The notes below the pieces were generated by a model that was given only the letters and a program-made list of their open reading frames with translations, was not told the origin of the DNA and did no database searches. This document shows, one piece after another, positions 62,641 through 64,000 of a DNA stretch of 64,000 nt. Origin of the DNA: Flaccisagitta enflata. Its lineage: Eukaryota; Chaetognatha; Sagittoidea; Aphragmophora. Location of the stretch: positions 36,828,001 through 36,892,000 of the forward strand of contig OZ231128.1 of assembly GCA_965153355.1 (NCBI GenBank), in the 5' to 3' direction. The number at the start of each line of letters is the position of its first letter. Position 1 is the stretch's first letter. A program made the translations under genes and the position numbers.

Positions 62641-62895
62641 AATAGAAAGCTAGAGAGAACCGAAGAAAGAAAAAGAAAGGGAATTAACACATGTGAAAAA
62701 AAAGACTGAATTGAGATAAGGTAAGAAATATCAATGAGAGGCAAACTGAACTGTGAGCCAAGAAACCGCGAAACCGCGAAAGTTTTATAGTCAATTCGAC
62801 ATGTATGCTGATGATAAATTTGTTTATTCATTAGCAGGTTTTCCAGTAAACAATTGCAATTCCGAGAACTCACTTTTCTGAAAAAGGAAAAGCTA

Positions 62896-63069
62896 CAGTT
62901 GAACCCCGCTCTAACGGATCCGCCACTGACGGAATTCCACCTTTAATGGATGCAAATTCAAAGTTGCCTCGACTTGTTTCTTTTTATTACCTATATTGGC
63001 TATTTACAAAATTTTGCTTATAGCAAACAAAATTTGCAAGTCCATTGAAATCCGTTAGAGCGGGATTTG
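62896..63069. mobile_element. Pogo-like MITE, right end damaged
   Basis: CAGTTGAACCCCGCTCTAAC after TA at the left. The right inverted repeat ends CCGTTAGAGCGGG and then diverges. It is the same family as 34,388. Confidence 0.75.
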
Positions 63070-63198
63070 GCTCTGGCTGCTTTTGCAGGCAGACTAACCA
63101 ATCTGGCAACGATACGTCCTGACCGTGAGAGAGTTTCGCGATGATTAAGGGTGATCGATGAAGGGGGAAAGGAGATGGATTGACAGATGTATTCTCAA

Positions 63199-64000
63199 AC
63201 AGGTCGCCCAAGGGCCATATGTGGTCAGTGATACCCGTTGTCCTGCTTTGCATGATTGTGAATTTGTGTAAGGGGAAGCAGGGCAGCGGCCCCAAAGGGG
63301 ACAAAGTCCTGTAGAACACAGGGGGACTTTCGTTCGTCCTTTCTGAAAATGTTGATGAGATGCTAAAGTCAGCTGATTGAAGGCTTTCAAGAGTTTGAAG
63401 GCTTTTCAAAGGCTAATTTGAGGCCTGAGAGGCCAGATTTGAGACCTGACAGGCCAGATTTGAGCCCTAAGAGGCCGGATTTGAGAGGCAGGATTTTAGG
63501 CTTGAGAGGCCAGATTTGAAGCCTGATGACAATAAATCAAGGCTTAGATGGCTGATTTGAGGCCTGATGATTTGGAATTTGAGGCTGAAGAGGCCTAATT
63601 TGAGGCATGAGAGGCCAGATTTGAGGCCTTAGACGCTGGATTTGAGGCCCAAGAGGCTGGATTTGAGGCCTGAGAGGCCAGATCTGAGGCCTGAGAGGCC
63701 AGATTTGAGTCTTGAGAGGCCAGATTTGAGGTCTGAGGGGCTTGATGAAGGGGACGAACGAACAAACAAACGAACGAACGAACGAACAAACGAACAAACA
63801 AACAAACAAACAAACAAACAAACAAACAAACAAACAAACAAACAAACAAACGAACGAACGAACGAACGAACGAACGAACAAACAAACAAACAAACAAACA
63901 AACGAACGAACGAACGAACGAACGAACGAACGAACGAATGAACGAACGAACGAACGAACAAACGAACGGACAAACGAAAGTCCCCCTGTGTTCTACAGGA
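63199..64000 (+). mobile_element. Family A element (copy A10), runs off the window
   Basis: Leader GTCGCCCAAGGGCCATATGT, arm GCAGCGGCCCCAAAGGGGAC, a 21-bp minisatellite (63,410-63,745), a long AACA/AACG tetranucleotide tract (63,755-63,975), and the start of the right arm (GTCCCCCTGTGTTCTACAGG) at the last base. Confidence 0.85.

Noticed and set aside
63595-63973. Frames of repeated FVCLFVCL or NKQTNEQT
   Set aside because: They are translations of the AACA/AACG tetranucleotide tract of a family A element.

Overview
The window is nuclear DNA of a eukaryote, probably an invertebrate-type genome (the species cannot be named from the sequence). It has GT-AG introns with good consensus sites, no operons, no ribosome binding sites, no rRNA or tRNA that I can see, very dense simple-sequence repeats, and many non-autonomous transposons with TA target duplications (mariner/pogo style). 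Most long open frames here are translations of microsatellites and are not genes.

Two genes can be supported, arranged head to head around 25.9-26.3 kb. The large one is on the minus strand. Fourteen exons can be chained from 25,874 down to the stop at 12,056, and every splice phase agrees. They give at least 1,146 residues: a small N-terminal domain holding all six cysteines I can see, a polybasic stretch, an Ala/Lys/Glu-rich coiled coil, about eleven degenerate helical repeats of 60-85 residues built round an 'NP-x-L ... NLPDMKSV' motif, and a second coiled coil. I recognise no known family, and the 5' end is unresolved. The plus-strand gene starts at 26,375 and can be chained through four coding exons to a stop at 27,859. 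It gives a 152-residue Pro/Ser/Lys-rich protein of unknown function.

The rest is repeat territory. (i) 1-11 kb: TA-flanked MITEs, hairpin-ended repeats, GA/GAA/GAAA arrays and a 4-kb AT-rich tract without a gene. (ii) 12-26 kb: the repeat-protein gene, with microsatellites pressed against several splice sites. (iii) 28-36 kb: fold-back and pogo-like elements. (iv) 36.8-48.6 kb: a degraded large inverted duplication, with three segments repeated in mirrored order, broken up by later insertions. (v) 49-64 kb: more hairpin-ended repeats and 'GGCC' fold-back minisatellite elements.

Three repeat systems stand out. Families B, C and D end in the same kind of hairpin, whose inner stem pairs differ between families and copies but stay complementary. 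Family A elements have inverted arms with two tiny conserved hairpins round a 21-bp minisatellite. Two TA-flanked MITEs have matching empty sites inside this same window, which proves their boundaries.
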